A stretch of 16,171 nt of DNA from Candidatus Eisenbergiella stercorigallinarum (GCA_019120525.1 DWUW01000116.1:1-16171), one strand, 5' to 3'. Positions 6,540 through 15,009 are shown, counted from the first letter of the stretch. Notes: generated from the sequence alone by a model not told the origin. Numbers and translations are program-made.

Positions 6540-9500
6540 ATGCCGGATATGATGGAGCAGATAGCGAAGGATGGCTGGGAGGAGAAAAGATCCCCTCTGA
6601 ACCTTCCCGGCAGACAGATCGAGCTGGAACTGGACAGGGAAGAGATCAGGGAAGGCTTTTTTGAGGTGTCTTCCCAGGACGGCAGGCCGGCTGTCGGTTA
6701 TGTCAGCTGCCAGGAAGAGAGGATGGAATGTCTGACGCCTTTCTTTTCCGGAAGCCGGGAAAGCATTGCTTACCGGTTTGATTCCCGCGGGATGCGGGAG
6801 GGCGACGAGCGCTCCGGGCGGTTCCTGATCCTTTCCGACTGCGGAGAATATGAGCTTTTCTTCCATATAAAGATAAACAGCCGGGAAAGCGGCATCCTGC
6901 AGAAGGTTTCGGGGCTGTTTTCCTTTGTGCAGCTGGCAAGGGAGGACTGGGGGGAAGCAAAGAAGCTGTTTTATTCCCCGGAATTTACCAGGCTGCTTAC
7001 CGGAAACGACAGAAAATACAGAAGCCTGTACAAGGGACTTTCCCATGTCCCGCAAAATGCGCAGAATATGGAAGAGTTCCTGGTGTCCGCCGGCAAAAAG
7101 CCGCCCGTGGAGTACGTTTTTCCTTCCGGCGAGCTTGTGGTGAACGCTTCCGGAACGAGACGTGAGCAGGCTCAGCTGTGTGAGACTTTTTCCGTGAAAA
7201 GAAGCGGCTGGGGATATACCAGGCTGACGGTGGAGGCGGAGGGGGATTTTCTCTCGCTGGAAAAGAGCGTGCTGACGGAGGAAGATTTCCTGGGCAATCA
7301 GTGCGCTATCCCGGTTTTCATTACGCCGGGAAGTCTCCATGGCGGAAAAAATTTCGGAAGGCTCCGCTTCCGTACCCCCTGCGGGATCCTTCGGACGTGG
7401 GACGGGCAGGAGACGGACTGCCTGGACATTACGGTCGCCGTGGTCACGGAAAAGCTGTCCGTCACTTCCGCGGCAGGCAGACGCAGGGAAGAGAAGCGTA
7501 TGACGGTGGAGCTGATGAAGCTGTATCAGGAATTCCGGCTGAAACGCCTGAACGCGGTGCAGTGGAGGACGCGGACTGCGGAGGTGGTGGAACGGCTGCG
7601 CCGTCTCAACGAGAGATCCGTGGCCGTGAAGCTTTTCCAGGCCCATCTTCTGATCACGGAGGAACGGTTTGAGGAAGCGGGGCGGATCCTGGACCAGGCA
7701 GAGCCTGTGCCGCGGACGGACGGGGCTGAGGCTTATTGCTATTATCTGTACCTGACCAGCCTTTACCGGAGAGACGAGGGATATACGGCGCGGGTCGCCA
7801 TGAACATAGAGGAGGCGCACCGCGCCGACCGGGGAAGCTGGCAGATCGCGTGGCTGATGCTGTTCCTTTCCCCCGGGCTGCAGAGGAGCGCGTCCCGCAG
7901 GTGGCAGTTCCTGGAGGATCAGGCCGCGCACGGGGTAATAAGCCCGGTTTTGTATCTGGAGGCGGTGCAGCTTCTGAATTTCAGCCCTACACTGATCATG
8001 AAGATCGGATCCTTTGAACGGCAGGTGCTCCGTTACGGGGCGCGCTGGGGCGTTATCTGCCCCGATCTGGCAGGGCATCTTTCCTATCTCGCGGAAAAGG
8101 AGAAATACTACAGCCCTGCCCTTTTCGACACGCTGCGGCTGGTTTATGAGAAAACGCCGTCCGCGGCGCTGCTGCAGGCTGTCTGTACGCTCCTGATCAA
8201 GGGAAACAAGACCGGAAGGGAATACGTGGAATGGTACAGGGCGGGCGTGGAACAGGATCTGAGGGTGACCAGGCTGTATGAGTATTTTATGAATTCGCTG
8301 GATCCGGAGGAGGAGACGGAGATCCCCCGGAGCGTGCTTTTGTACTTTGCCTATCAGAGCAACCTGGACCAGGAGCGTCTTTCGCTTCTGTATGTCTACA
8401 TCCAGAAGCATCGCGAGGAGTTCCCCGAGCTGTATCAGGCTTATCGGGGACAGCTGGAGCGTTTCCTGCTCCAGCAGCTGTACCGGGGAAGGACCAGCCG
8501 CAACCTGGCGTATCTGTATGAGAATGTGCCGGATGAGAAGCTGCTCACAAAGGATAACTGCCGGGCGTTGGCAAAGGTGGTGTTCCTTCAGCAGCTGGAC
8601 TGTGAGGGAGAGGATATCCGGCAGGCGGTGGTCATCCATGACAGGCTGCGGGGAGAACAGATATATCCGGTGGAAAACGGGCGCGCCTTTGTGGAGGTAT
8701 ATGACAGGGACTGCGAGATCCTGCTTGAGGATGAACATCATAACCGATATGCGTCGGGAAGGGCGCATCGGCTGACCCGGCTTATGGATCCGCAGCTTTC
8801 CATGAAGCGGATCGCTCCCTGGACGGAGAACCTGCTGGGATGTGACCTGTATTTCTGTGACTTCCGGGACGGAAGGATCCGCGTCACGAAAAAGAACGCG
8901 CCCCGTCTGCGGGCGCTTGCGCTCCGGCAGGAAATCCTTCCCGCCTTTGCGCGGGCCATCCGCATGGCTCTGCTGCGGTATTATTACGGGCAGGAGGAGC
9001 TGGAGGAGCTGGACCTGCTGTTAAAGGATGTGAAGCGGCCTCAGACGGAAAACGGGGACGTTTATGAGACCACAGGCTTTCTGGTGATGCGCTCCTTTTA
9101 TGGAAAGGCGTATGAATGGCTGGAGGGGCTGGACCTGGAAAAGGAACCGGCGGAGATCCTCCTGCGTCTCGCCAGCAGGCTCCTGGAAAACGGACAGTAT
9201 GAGGATGAAAAGCGGCTGACGGCGATCGCTTCCAGCGCCTTTTTCCGGGGGAAATATGACAGCCATGTCCTGTCCTGGCTGGCGGAGCATTATGAGGGGA
9301 CGAGGGAAGAACTGCTGCAGCTGCGAAAGGCGGCGGAGGATTTTGCCGTGGATACCTATCTTTTGACGAAGCGGCTTCTGATACAGCTCCTGTTTACCGG
9401 AGGAGACGTCATGAAGGATACGCCCCTTCTTCGGAGGTATGTGCGCGAGGGAGGGCAGACGGAGCTTGAGGAAGCGTTCCTGCACCGCGCCAGCGGGCTT

Positions 9501-10172
9501 TTCCTGATGGAAGGGGAGAAGATGGAGCCTTATATCCTGAAGGATATCGCCAGGCTGGAGAGCGGAGGGGAAGAGCTCAGCGATATGTGCGCCCTTGCTT
9601 TCCTGGAATATTATTCCCGCCGGGGGGATGAGCGGACGGAAGAAACGGACGGGCTGATCCGCAGGCTGGGCGGCCGGCTGATGGCGAAGGGAATGTTCCT
9701 TCCCCTGTTCCAGGAATATGCGGATCTGCTGGAAGGGGCAAAGATGCTTCAGGATAAGACCATTGTGGTGTATAAAGGAAGAAAGGAGCGCCCGGTTTCC
9801 ATCCACTACAGGATCCTTTGCTCCGACGGCCCGGGCCTGCCCGCCGCGCCGCAGACAGGCCCCGGGCAGAGCATGGAGATGCAGCATATGTACGCGGGAA
9901 TCTATGCCGCCCGTTTTGTGCTGTTTGCCGGGGAGCGCCTACAGTATTACATTACGGAAACCTTTGCGGCTTCGCCGCAGGAGAAGCTGGATGAAGGGGA
10001 GCTGAAGGCGTCGGACAGCCTGTTCGGGAAGGGAAGTCGCTACGGCCTCTTAAATGAAGTGTTTTCTGCCCAGCTGGCAGGGGAAGCGGGGGAGGCTCAG
10101 GAGAAGCTGGAGAAATATCTGATGACGGAATGGATGACGCAGGGGCTGTTCGGGCCGGAAGTGGGAGGATAA
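6540..10172 (+). CDS. Large beta/alpha-solenoid protein, DUF5717-like, function unknown
   Basis: A soluble 1210-residue protein with no signal peptide or membrane segment. Residues about 20-110 and 190-310 look like beta-sandwich domains, the first with alternating strands such as GRQIELEL and YELFFHI. From about 315 to 1070 the sequence is mainly amphipathic helices in a TPR-like solenoid, for example the stretch around LLITEERFEEAGRILDQAE. A beta insert lies at about 694-745 (VVIHDRL, AFVEVYD, CEILLEDE). A second beta module lies at about 1073-1150 (TIVVYKG, VSIHYRIL, FVLFAGE, QYYITE), followed by a helical C-terminus. From memory it matches DUF5717 proteins of Lachnospiraceae; no biochemical role is known to me. 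It is first in an operon, 3 nt before the Hsp70/actin-fold gene, which suggests a shared complex. No catalytic motif is recognised. It may be a scaffold or client-binding partner (inference). Confidence 0.85.
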   Translation: MPDMMEQIAKDGWEEKRSPLNLPGRQIELELDREEIREGFFEVSSQDGRPAVGYVSCQEERMECLTPFFSGSRESIAYRFDSRGMREGDERSGRFLILSDCGEYELFFHIKINSRESGILQKVSGLFSFVQLAREDWGEAKKLFYSPEFTRLLTGNDRKYRSLYKGLSHVPQNAQNMEEFLVSAGKKPPVEYVFPSGELVVNASGTRREQAQLCETFSVKRSGWGYTRLTVEAEGDFLSLEKSVLTEEDFLGNQCAIPVFITPGSLHGGKNFGRLRFRTPCGILRTWDGQETDCLDITVAVVTEKLSVTSAAGRRREEKRMTVELMKLYQEFRLKRLNAVQWRTRTAEVVERLRRLNERSVAVKLFQAHLLITEERFEEAGRILDQAEPVPRTDGAEAYCYYLYLTSLYRRDEGYTARVAMNIEEAHRADRGSWQIAWLMLFLSPGLQRSASRRWQFLEDQAAHGVISPVLYLEAVQLLNFSPTLIMKIGSFERQVLRYGARWGVICPDLAGHLSYLAEKEKYYSPALFDTLRLVYEKTPSAALLQAVCTLLIKGNKTGREYVEWYRAGVEQDLRVTRLYEYFMNSLDPEEETEIPRSVLLYFAYQSNLDQERLSLLYVYIQKHREEFPELYQAYRGQLERFLLQQLYRGRTSRNLAYLYENVPDEKLLTKDNCRALAKVVFLQQLDCEGEDIRQAVVIHDRLRGEQIYPVENGRAFVEVYDRDCEILLEDEHHNRYASGRAHRLTRLMDPQLSMKRIAPWTENLLGCDLYFCDFRDGRIRVTKKNAPRLRALALRQEILPAFARAIRMALLRYYYGQEELEELDLLLKDVKRPQTENGDVYETTGFLVMRSFYGKAYEWLEGLDLEKEPAEILLRLASRLLENGQYEDEKRLTAIASSAFFRGKYDSHVLSWLAEHYEGTREELLQLRKAAEDFAVDTYLLTKRLLIQLLFTGGDVMKDTPLLRRYVREGGQTELEEAFLHRASGLFLMEGEKMEPYILKDIARLESGGEELSDMCALAFLEYYSRRGDERTEETDGLIRRLGGRLMAKGMFLPLFQEYADLLEGAKMLQDKTIVVYKGRKERPVSIHYRILCSDGPGLPAAPQTGPGQSMEMQHMYAGIYAARFVLFAGERLQYYITETFAASPQEKLDEGELKASDSLFGKGSRYGLLNEVFSAQLAGEAGEAQEKLEKYLMTEWMTQGLFGPEVGG

Positions 10173-10175
10173 GCC

Positions 10176-11507
10176 ATGTTTTTTGGGAATACGGGAAAAA
10201 AGGGGATGAACGGCGGCATCCTGGGGATAGACCTGGACGACCGGTTCGCCCAGATCAGCTTCTGGCTTCCGGGAGAACAGACGCCGGAGACAGTTTCTGC
10301 CGGGGAAAAGGAGGATTGCCTGATCCCTGCCGTCCTCTGCCGCAGGGCGGACCGGGATGTATGGACCTATGGAAAGGAAGCGCTGGAGACAGCCCGGAAG
10401 GGGGAGGGGATCCTGGCGGACCGCCTGCTTTCCCGGGCGCTTCTGAAGGAAGAGGTGGAGGTCGCCGGGGAACGGTTTGAAGCAGCGGCGCTGCTCGCCC
10501 TTTTCCTGAAAAGAAGCCTTTCCCTTCTTGGCGGCAGGATGCGCCCGGAAAAGGCGGATTTTCTCATGATCACGATGGACGCGGTGGACAGCCGGGCGCT
10601 GGAACTGGCGGAGCGGATCGCGGTCTTTCTGTCTCTTGCGCCGGAACGGGTGTCCTGCCAGAGCAGGGCGGAAAGCTTTTTTTACTATAATATCAGTCAG
10701 CCGCAGGAATTGTGGAGACATCTGTGCCTGGTCTGTGACTTCGGCGGCAGGCGGCTGAAAACCCTGCTGTTTGAGGTGAACCGGCATACCAGGCCGGCGA
10801 CCGTGACGGTTACGCAGGAGGAGCATCCCGGGCTGGAAAGGGACCTGGATGAAAACGGAGGTTATGGGGAAGGAATGCCGGAAGAACGGGCGTCGGAGCT
10901 GGATGAGGCATTTCTTTCCCTGTTTGACAGACTTTCCGACGGAAAGGTGATCGATACCGTTTATCTGATCGGGGACGGTTTCGCGGGGGAATGGTATCCG
11001 AAGACGCTTTCCGCGGTGTGCCGGAACCGCAGAGTATTTCAGGGAAACAATCTCTACAGCAAGGGGGCCTGCTATGGGGGATGGGCGAAACAGCCAGGCA
11101 GCGACGCCTCGCGCAGGGAATATGTTTACCTTGGCAGCGATATGCTGAAGGTGAACCTGGGCCTGCAGGCGGAGAAAAGAGGGAAGGAATTCTGCCTTTC
11201 TCTCCTGGACGCGGGGATGAACTGGTTTGACGCAAGGGGAGAATGTGAATTCCTGCTGGATGCGGACCACAGCTTCACCCTGCGGCTGACGCCGGTGAGC
11301 GGGAAAAAGATGCGGGAGGTAGTGGTGACTCTTTCCGGGATGCCTGACAGGCCGCCCTTTGCCACGAGGATCTTTCTTTCGGCAAGCTGCCCAGACGCGA
11401 AGACCGTAAAGCTGAGGATAGAGGACAGGGGCTTTGGGGAATTTTACCCTTCTTCCGGCCTGGTGTGGGAGGAGAGCCTGTCGCTGACGGAGACGCTTAG
11501 AGAATAA
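10176..11507 (+). CDS. Diverged Hsp70/actin-fold protein, DUF5716-like
   Basis: A 443-residue soluble protein with the outline of an actin/Hsp70 ATPase. Phosphate-1-like GGILGIDLDD is near residues 13-22, phosphate-2-like VCDFGG at 186-191 (D188), and adenosine-motif-like YLIGDGF at about 263-269, followed by NLYSKGACYGGW. The first motif lacks the usual Gly-Thr-Thr of Hsp70, so ATP binding may be altered or lost. Residues about 310-443 are beta-rich (FTLRLTPV, REVVVTLSG, ATRIFLSAS, TVKLRIED) and sit where Hsp70 has its substrate-binding sandwich; this likeness is inference. The start follows GGGAGG by about 8 nt and lies 3 nt after the previous stop, giving strong translational coupling. It resembles the DUF5716 family from memory. 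Possible roles are a chaperone-like or scaffold ATPase working with the two flanking repeat proteins. Confidence 0.8.
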   Translation: MFFGNTGKKGMNGGILGIDLDDRFAQISFWLPGEQTPETVSAGEKEDCLIPAVLCRRADRDVWTYGKEALETARKGEGILADRLLSRALLKEEVEVAGERFEAAALLALFLKRSLSLLGGRMRPEKADFLMITMDAVDSRALELAERIAVFLSLAPERVSCQSRAESFFYYNISQPQELWRHLCLVCDFGGRRLKTLLFEVNRHTRPATVTVTQEEHPGLERDLDENGGYGEGMPEERASELDEAFLSLFDRLSDGKVIDTVYLIGDGFAGEWYPKTLSAVCRNRRVFQGNNLYSKGACYGGWAKQPGSDASRREYVYLGSDMLKVNLGLQAEKRGKEFCLSLLDAGMNWFDARGECEFLLDADHSFTLRLTPVSGKKMREVVVTLSGMPDRPPFATRIFLSASCPDAKTVKLRIEDRGFGEFYPSSGLVWEESLSLTETLRE

Positions 11508-11537
11508 AGATCTCAAAACAGAGGTGAAAAACGAAAA

Positions 11538-12392
11538 ATGGGAAAAGCGATCCTTTGTCTCGGACGGTATGCACAGATCCCATACCGTTTTGAAAAAACG
11601 AAAACGAGGGTATTCTGTCTGGAGGAGCTCTGCTTCTACCTGAGGGAAAACGCCGCTCTTGTGGATGCCTCCTGTTTTACCCGACAGCTGGCGGACTGGC
11701 TGGAGGACCAGTGCGGCCTGCCGGAGCTGGCGGCCCGGCTGCGCGCCCTCCTGAAGGGAAAGGAAAAACCGGAGGCCATCGCCCCGCAGATCCTGGAATA
11801 TGCGGGCTGCTTCAGCGAAAAGGAGATCCGGGATACCGGACGTCTGATCCGGCTCGGGGCGGATGCAGCGCTTCCGGAAAAACAGAAAGCCAGGGCGGAC
11901 TATTTTTTGGAGAACCGGCGCTATGCCATGGCAATTCAGGAATACAGCAGGATCCTGAGGGAGGAAGAGGCCCGGATCCCTTCTTTTGACGGGAAGCTGT
12001 ACCATGCCCTTGGGACTGCGCAGGCAGGTCTTTTTTTCTTTGACAGGGCGGCGGATTCCTTTGAAAAGGCATACCGGCTGAGCGGAGAGGAGGAAAGCCT
12101 GCTCTGTTTTCTCGCCGCGAAACGAATGGGCCTTTCGGAGCAGGAGTATCTGGCTTTCCTGACGGAGCATGGCGAGTATTACGAGACGTCCCTGAAGCTG
12201 GAGGAGAGAATGACAAAAAGAAGGGAGGCCTGGACGGATGAACGCAACGCCTCCCGGATCTCTTCTATCCGGAGCGCTTTCTTTTCCGGCGACAGGGAAC
12301 AGTACAGCCGCCTGATGCGGCGGGAGACAGAGCGGCTCAGAGAGGAGTACCGGATCTTCGCGGCGGAGGATCTGCCGATCGGAGGCGCCTGA
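11538..12392 (+). CDS. Small TPR-like protein, third gene of the cassette
   Basis: A 284-residue soluble protein. The N-terminal 75 residues include LCLGRYAQIPYRF and VFCLEELCFYLREN, a compact module that I do not recognise as a named domain. From about 112 it has two or three TPR-like helical pairs: ADYFLENRRYAMAIQEYSRIL (about 120-140), then KLYHALGTAQAGLFFFDRA and ADSFEKAYRLSG (about 153-183). It ends in a highly charged helical tail. AGAGGTG ends 12-13 nt before the ATG, a slightly long spacing. It lies 30 nt after the Hsp70-like gene with no terminator between, so it belongs to the same operon. TPR proteins commonly bind Hsp70 or Hsp90 partners; a cochaperone-like role is therefore plausible but unproven. 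No enzymatic motif is seen. Confidence 0.82.
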   Translation: MGKAILCLGRYAQIPYRFEKTKTRVFCLEELCFYLRENAALVDASCFTRQLADWLEDQCGLPELAARLRALLKGKEKPEAIAPQILEYAGCFSEKEIRDTGRLIRLGADAALPEKQKARADYFLENRRYAMAIQEYSRILREEEARIPSFDGKLYHALGTAQAGLFFFDRAADSFEKAYRLSGEEESLLCFLAAKRMGLSEQEYLAFLTEHGEYYETSLKLEERMTKRREAWTDERNASRISSIRSAFFSGDREQYSRLMRRETERLREEYRIFAAEDLPIGGA

Positions 12393-12414
12393 TTTGTCGG
12401 GTTCTTTCCTTTTC

Positions 12415-12438
12415 GGCCGGCCAGGAATCCGGTTTTTT
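12415..12438 (+). terminator. Weak intrinsic terminator after the cassette
   Basis: GGCCGG (12415-12420) can pair with CCGGTT (12429-12434, two G-U pairs) across an 8-nt loop, and the T6 tract runs at 12433-12438. The stem is short, so termination may be partial. It precedes the purC promoter. Confidence 0.45.
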
Positions 12439-12477
12439 GGCATTATGTAGAAAATAGGACGCCGGAAAGGTGCATTC

Positions 12478-12506
12478 TTGACTTCTTGGCGGCGGTGCGC
12501 TACACT
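12478..12506 (+). promoter_or_regulatory. Sigma-A promoter of purC
   Basis: TTGACT (12478-12483) and TACACT (12501-12506) are separated by exactly 17 nt. The leader to the purC start codon is about 75 nt. I could not recognise a guanine or ykkC/PRPP riboswitch in this leader. Confidence 0.75.
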
Positions 12507-12588
12507 GTTTTTGCAAATGCCATATGCGGATCCTGCGCGGTATGGCAGGCTACAGCTTTCACAGATGAAGAGAAAGGACAGGTATCGA

Positions 12589-13293
12589 ATGGAAAAACTG
12601 GAACAGCTCTACGAAGGCAAGGCGAAGAAGGTATTTAAGACTGACGATCCCGATGTGCTGATCGTGGACTACAAGGACGACGCCACCGCGTTCAACGGAG
12701 TGAAGAAGGGAACCATCGTTGGAAAGGGCGTCATCAACAATAAGATGAGCAACCGTGTGGACCAGCTTCTGGAGAAGGAAGGGGTTCCCACGCATTATAT
12801 TGAGGAGCTTTCCGACCGCGAGACGGCCGTGAAGAGAGTGGAGATCGTTCCTCTTGAGGTGATCATCCGCAATGTGGCTGCGGGAAGCTTTTCCAAGAGG
12901 CTGGGAGTGCCGGAGGGAACGCCCTTCGAGCAGCCTACCATCGAATTCAGCTATAAGAACGACGATCTGGGCGATCCGCTGATCAATTCCTATTTCGCCG
13001 TTGCCCTGAAGCTTGCCACCTGGGACGAGATCGAGACGATCAAGAAGTACGCGTTCAAGGTGAACGAGGTGCTGAAGGCTTATTTCCTTCAGGCGGATAT
13101 CAAGCTCATCGACTTCAAGATCGAGTTCGGCCGTTACCATGGACAGATCATCCTGGCGGATGAGATCAGCCCGGATACCTGCCGTCTGTGGGACGTACAC
13201 ACCAATGAAAAGCTGGACAAGGACCGCTTCCGCCGTGACCTGGGAAATGTGGAAGAGGCCTATAATGAGGTATTCCACAGACTCGGCCTGTAA
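12589..13293 (+). CDS. purC: Phosphoribosylaminoimidazole-succinocarboxamide (SAICAR) synthase
   Basis: This cytosolic ligase joins CAIR and aspartate using ATP to give SAICAR in IMP synthesis. The protein has 234 residues, the normal bacterial length. The N-terminal LYEGKAKKVF strand, the signature PLEVIIRNVAAGSFSKR (88-104), and the second signature LIDFKIEFG (173-181) are intact, followed by LADEISPDTCRLWD. The start at 12589 has AGGA 10 nt upstream and gives the family-typical N-terminus; an in-frame extension back to 12478 would begin inside the promoter. It has its own promoter and is separated from purF by a strong terminator, so it may be regulated apart from purF and purB. Confidence 0.98.
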   Translation: MEKLEQLYEGKAKKVFKTDDPDVLIVDYKDDATAFNGVKKGTIVGKGVINNKMSNRVDQLLEKEGVPTHYIEELSDRETAVKRVEIVPLEVIIRNVAAGSFSKRLGVPEGTPFEQPTIEFSYKNDDLGDPLINSYFAVALKLATWDEIETIKKYAFKVNEVLKAYFLQADIKLIDFKIEFGRYHGQIILADEISPDTCRLWDVHTNEKLDKDRFRRDLGNVEEAYNEVFHRLGL

Positions 13294-13441
13294 GACGGAC
13301 CGGGCCTGGCGGGGAGCGGCTCCGGCTGGATGACGGAAACCGGAGCTCCTGCCTGGAACAGAAAAAATGAATATCGGGCCTGCGCGGCGGCCGGGCAGAA
13401 AACGGAGCCGATGATCAGGCCTGTGAAAATGGTTAATGACG

Positions 13442-13477
13442 ACCGCCGCGGGGGCATCCCGCGGCGGTTTCGTGTTT
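13442..13477 (+). terminator. Strong intrinsic terminator between purC and purF
   Basis: A perfect 11-bp GC-rich stem (13442-13452 with 13458-13468) with a 5-nt loop (GGCAT) is followed by TTTCGTGTTTTT-like sequence. It lies about 150 nt after the purC stop and about 95 nt before the purF start. It may end the purC transcript or work as an attenuator with partial read-through into purF. Confidence 0.85.
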
Positions 13478-13488
13478 TTGGCAGCCGG

Positions 13489-13528
13489 AGCCTGCGCAGG
13501 CCGGAGCCGTCCGCTTTGGCGGACTGGC
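13489..13528 (+). other. Structured leader segment before purF
   Basis: Just after the terminator there is a palindrome CCTGCGCAGG (13491-13500). A hairpin GCCGTCCGC/GCGGACtGGC follows (13506-13528, one bulged T, TTTG loop). A third hairpin, GCTCCGG/CCGGAGC (13319-13325 with 13340-13346), lies earlier in the spacer. No clear -35/-10 pair is visible between the terminator and purF. The region could be a regulatory leader; no known riboswitch class was recognised. Confidence 0.4.
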
Positions 13529-13563
13529 GGATGGAAAGCGCAGCCGGCAGAAAGCGGGAAGAG

Positions 13564-15009
13564 ATGACGGAAAACAGCCTGATACAAAACAGAGAAGACG
13601 GACTGAAGGAAGAATGCGGCGTCTTCGGCATGTACGATTTTGACGGAAAAGATGTGGCGGGGACGATTTATTACGGGCTTCTCGCCCTGCAGCACAGGGG
13701 ACAGGAGAGCTGCGGCATCGCCGTGAGCGATACCGCCGGGCCTAAGGGGAAGGTCGTTTCCATAAAGGACATGGGACTGGTCAACGAGGTCTTTCATCCG
13801 GAGAACATCGGCCGGCTGAAGGGGGATATCGGCGTGGGACACGTGCGGTATTCCACGGCGGGAAGCAGCATCAGGGAAAACGCGCAGCCGCTGGTGCTGA
13901 ACTATGTGAAGGGAGCGCTGGGGCTTGCGCATAACGGAAATCTGGTGAACGCGCCGCAGCTTCGCCGGGAGCTGGAATATACGGGAGCCATTTTTCAGAC
14001 CTCCATCGATTCGGAGCTGATCGCCTGCCACATCGCCAGGGAACGGCTGAACTGCGGCAGCGTGGAGGAAGCGGTGGGCCGGGCCATGAGAAAGCTTCAG
14101 GGCGCGTACAGCCTGGTCATCATGTCGCCGAGAAAGCTGATCGGCGCCAGGGATCCCTTCGGCTTCCGGCCCCTGTGCATCGGAAGGAGAGACAATGCCT
14201 GGCTGCTGGCGTCGGAGACCTGCGCCCTAGATACGGTGGGAGCCCAGTATGTCCGGGACGTTCTGCCGGGAGAGATCGTCACGATTTCTCCGGAAAAGGG
14301 GATCGAATCCGATACCCGCCTCTGCCTTCCGGAAAAAAGGCATGCCCGCTGTGTGTTTGAATACATCTATTTCTCGCGGCCGGACAGCTTTTTTGACGGG
14401 GTGAGCGTTTATCAGGCGCGGCTGCAGGCCGGGCGCTTTCTGGCCATGGATTCTCCGGCGGGAGCGGATCTTGTGGCCGGCGTGCCGGAATCCGGGAACT
14501 GCGCGGCGATGGGATATGCCATGCAGTCCGGCATCCCCTACGGAACCGTTTTTGTAAAAAATTCCTATATCGGCCGGACCTTTATCCGGCCTGGACAGAA
14601 GGCAAGGGAAAACAGCGTGCAGGTCAAGCTGAACGTGCTCCGGGAGGCGGTGGAGGGAAAACGGATCATTCTGATCGACGACTCCATCGTCCGGGGAACC
14701 ACCTCGGACCGGATCGTGCGCATGCTGCGGGAAGCCGGGGCGAAGGAGGTGCATATGCGCGTCAGCTCGCCGCCGTTTCTCTGGCCCTGCTATTTCGGGA
14801 CGGATGTGCCCGCAAGGGAGCAGCTGATCGCCTATAATCGGAGTATCGAAGAGATCCGGAGGGTGATCGGGGCGGATTCCCTGGCCTACCTGCGCACGGA
14901 GAGGCTTTCGGAGATGGCAGGCGGGAGGGGGATCTGCACGGGCTGCTTTACCGGAAGCTATCCCATAAACCCGCCCCGGGAGGATATCCGCGGAGAATAT
15001 GACCGGTAG
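13564..15009 (+). CDS. purF: Amidophosphoribosyltransferase, Fe-S type with propeptide
   Basis: PurF catalyses the first committed step of purine synthesis: PRPP plus glutamine to phosphoribosylamine. With the start at 13564 the protein has 481 residues. An N-terminal propeptide of 17 residues ends before the catalytic Cys in EECGVFG (C18), which would become the N-terminal nucleophile after self-processing. Glutaminase residues RGQES, HVRYST and AHNGN are present. The PRPP-binding loop is IILIDDSIVRGTT (368-380). C263, C409, C458 and C461 match the four 4Fe-4S cluster ligands known in Bacillus PurF, which makes the enzyme oxygen-sensitive. The ribosome site is weak (GGGA about 4 nt before the ATG), so an alternative ATG at 13531 cannot be excluded. 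purB follows 60 nt later. Confidence 0.96.
   Translation: MTENSLIQNREDGLKEECGVFGMYDFDGKDVAGTIYYGLLALQHRGQESCGIAVSDTAGPKGKVVSIKDMGLVNEVFHPENIGRLKGDIGVGHVRYSTAGSSIRENAQPLVLNYVKGALGLAHNGNLVNAPQLRRELEYTGAIFQTSIDSELIACHIARERLNCGSVEEAVGRAMRKLQGAYSLVIMSPRKLIGARDPFGFRPLCIGRRDNAWLLASETCALDTVGAQYVRDVLPGEIVTISPEKGIESDTRLCLPEKRHARCVFEYIYFSRPDSFFDGVSVYQARLQAGRFLAMDSPAGADLVAGVPESGNCAAMGYAMQSGIPYGTVFVKNSYIGRTFIRPGQKARENSVQVKLNVLREAVEGKRIILIDDSIVRGTTSDRIVRMLREAGAKEVHMRVSSPPFLWPCYFGTDVPAREQLIAYNRSIEEIRRVIGADSLAYLRTERLSEMAGGRGICTGCFTGSYPINPPREDIRGEYDR

Noticed and set aside
6396..8768. 790-codon minus-strand ORF opposite the large cassette gene
   Set aside because: It is an antisense shadow of a GC-rich coding region: it has no domain likeness, is rich in Arg/His/Pro/Leu, and has no sensible start context.
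10050..12443. 797-codon minus-strand ORF opposite the second and third cassette genes
   Set aside because: It covers two well-supported plus-strand genes with proper ribosome sites, and its own sequence is low in recognisable protein character.
12478..12588. In-frame N-terminal extension of purC
   Set aside because: It begins in the -35 box of the purC promoter, and the family-typical start with a good ribosome site is at 12589.
12507..12588. Guanine or ykkC/PRPP riboswitch before purC
   Set aside because: The leader is only about 75 nt and I could not find the conserved aptamer cores.
13330..13563. In-frame N-terminal extension of purF
   Set aside because: It would be translated through the strong terminator hairpin and adds sequence unlike PurF. 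The catalytic Cys needs only a short propeptide.
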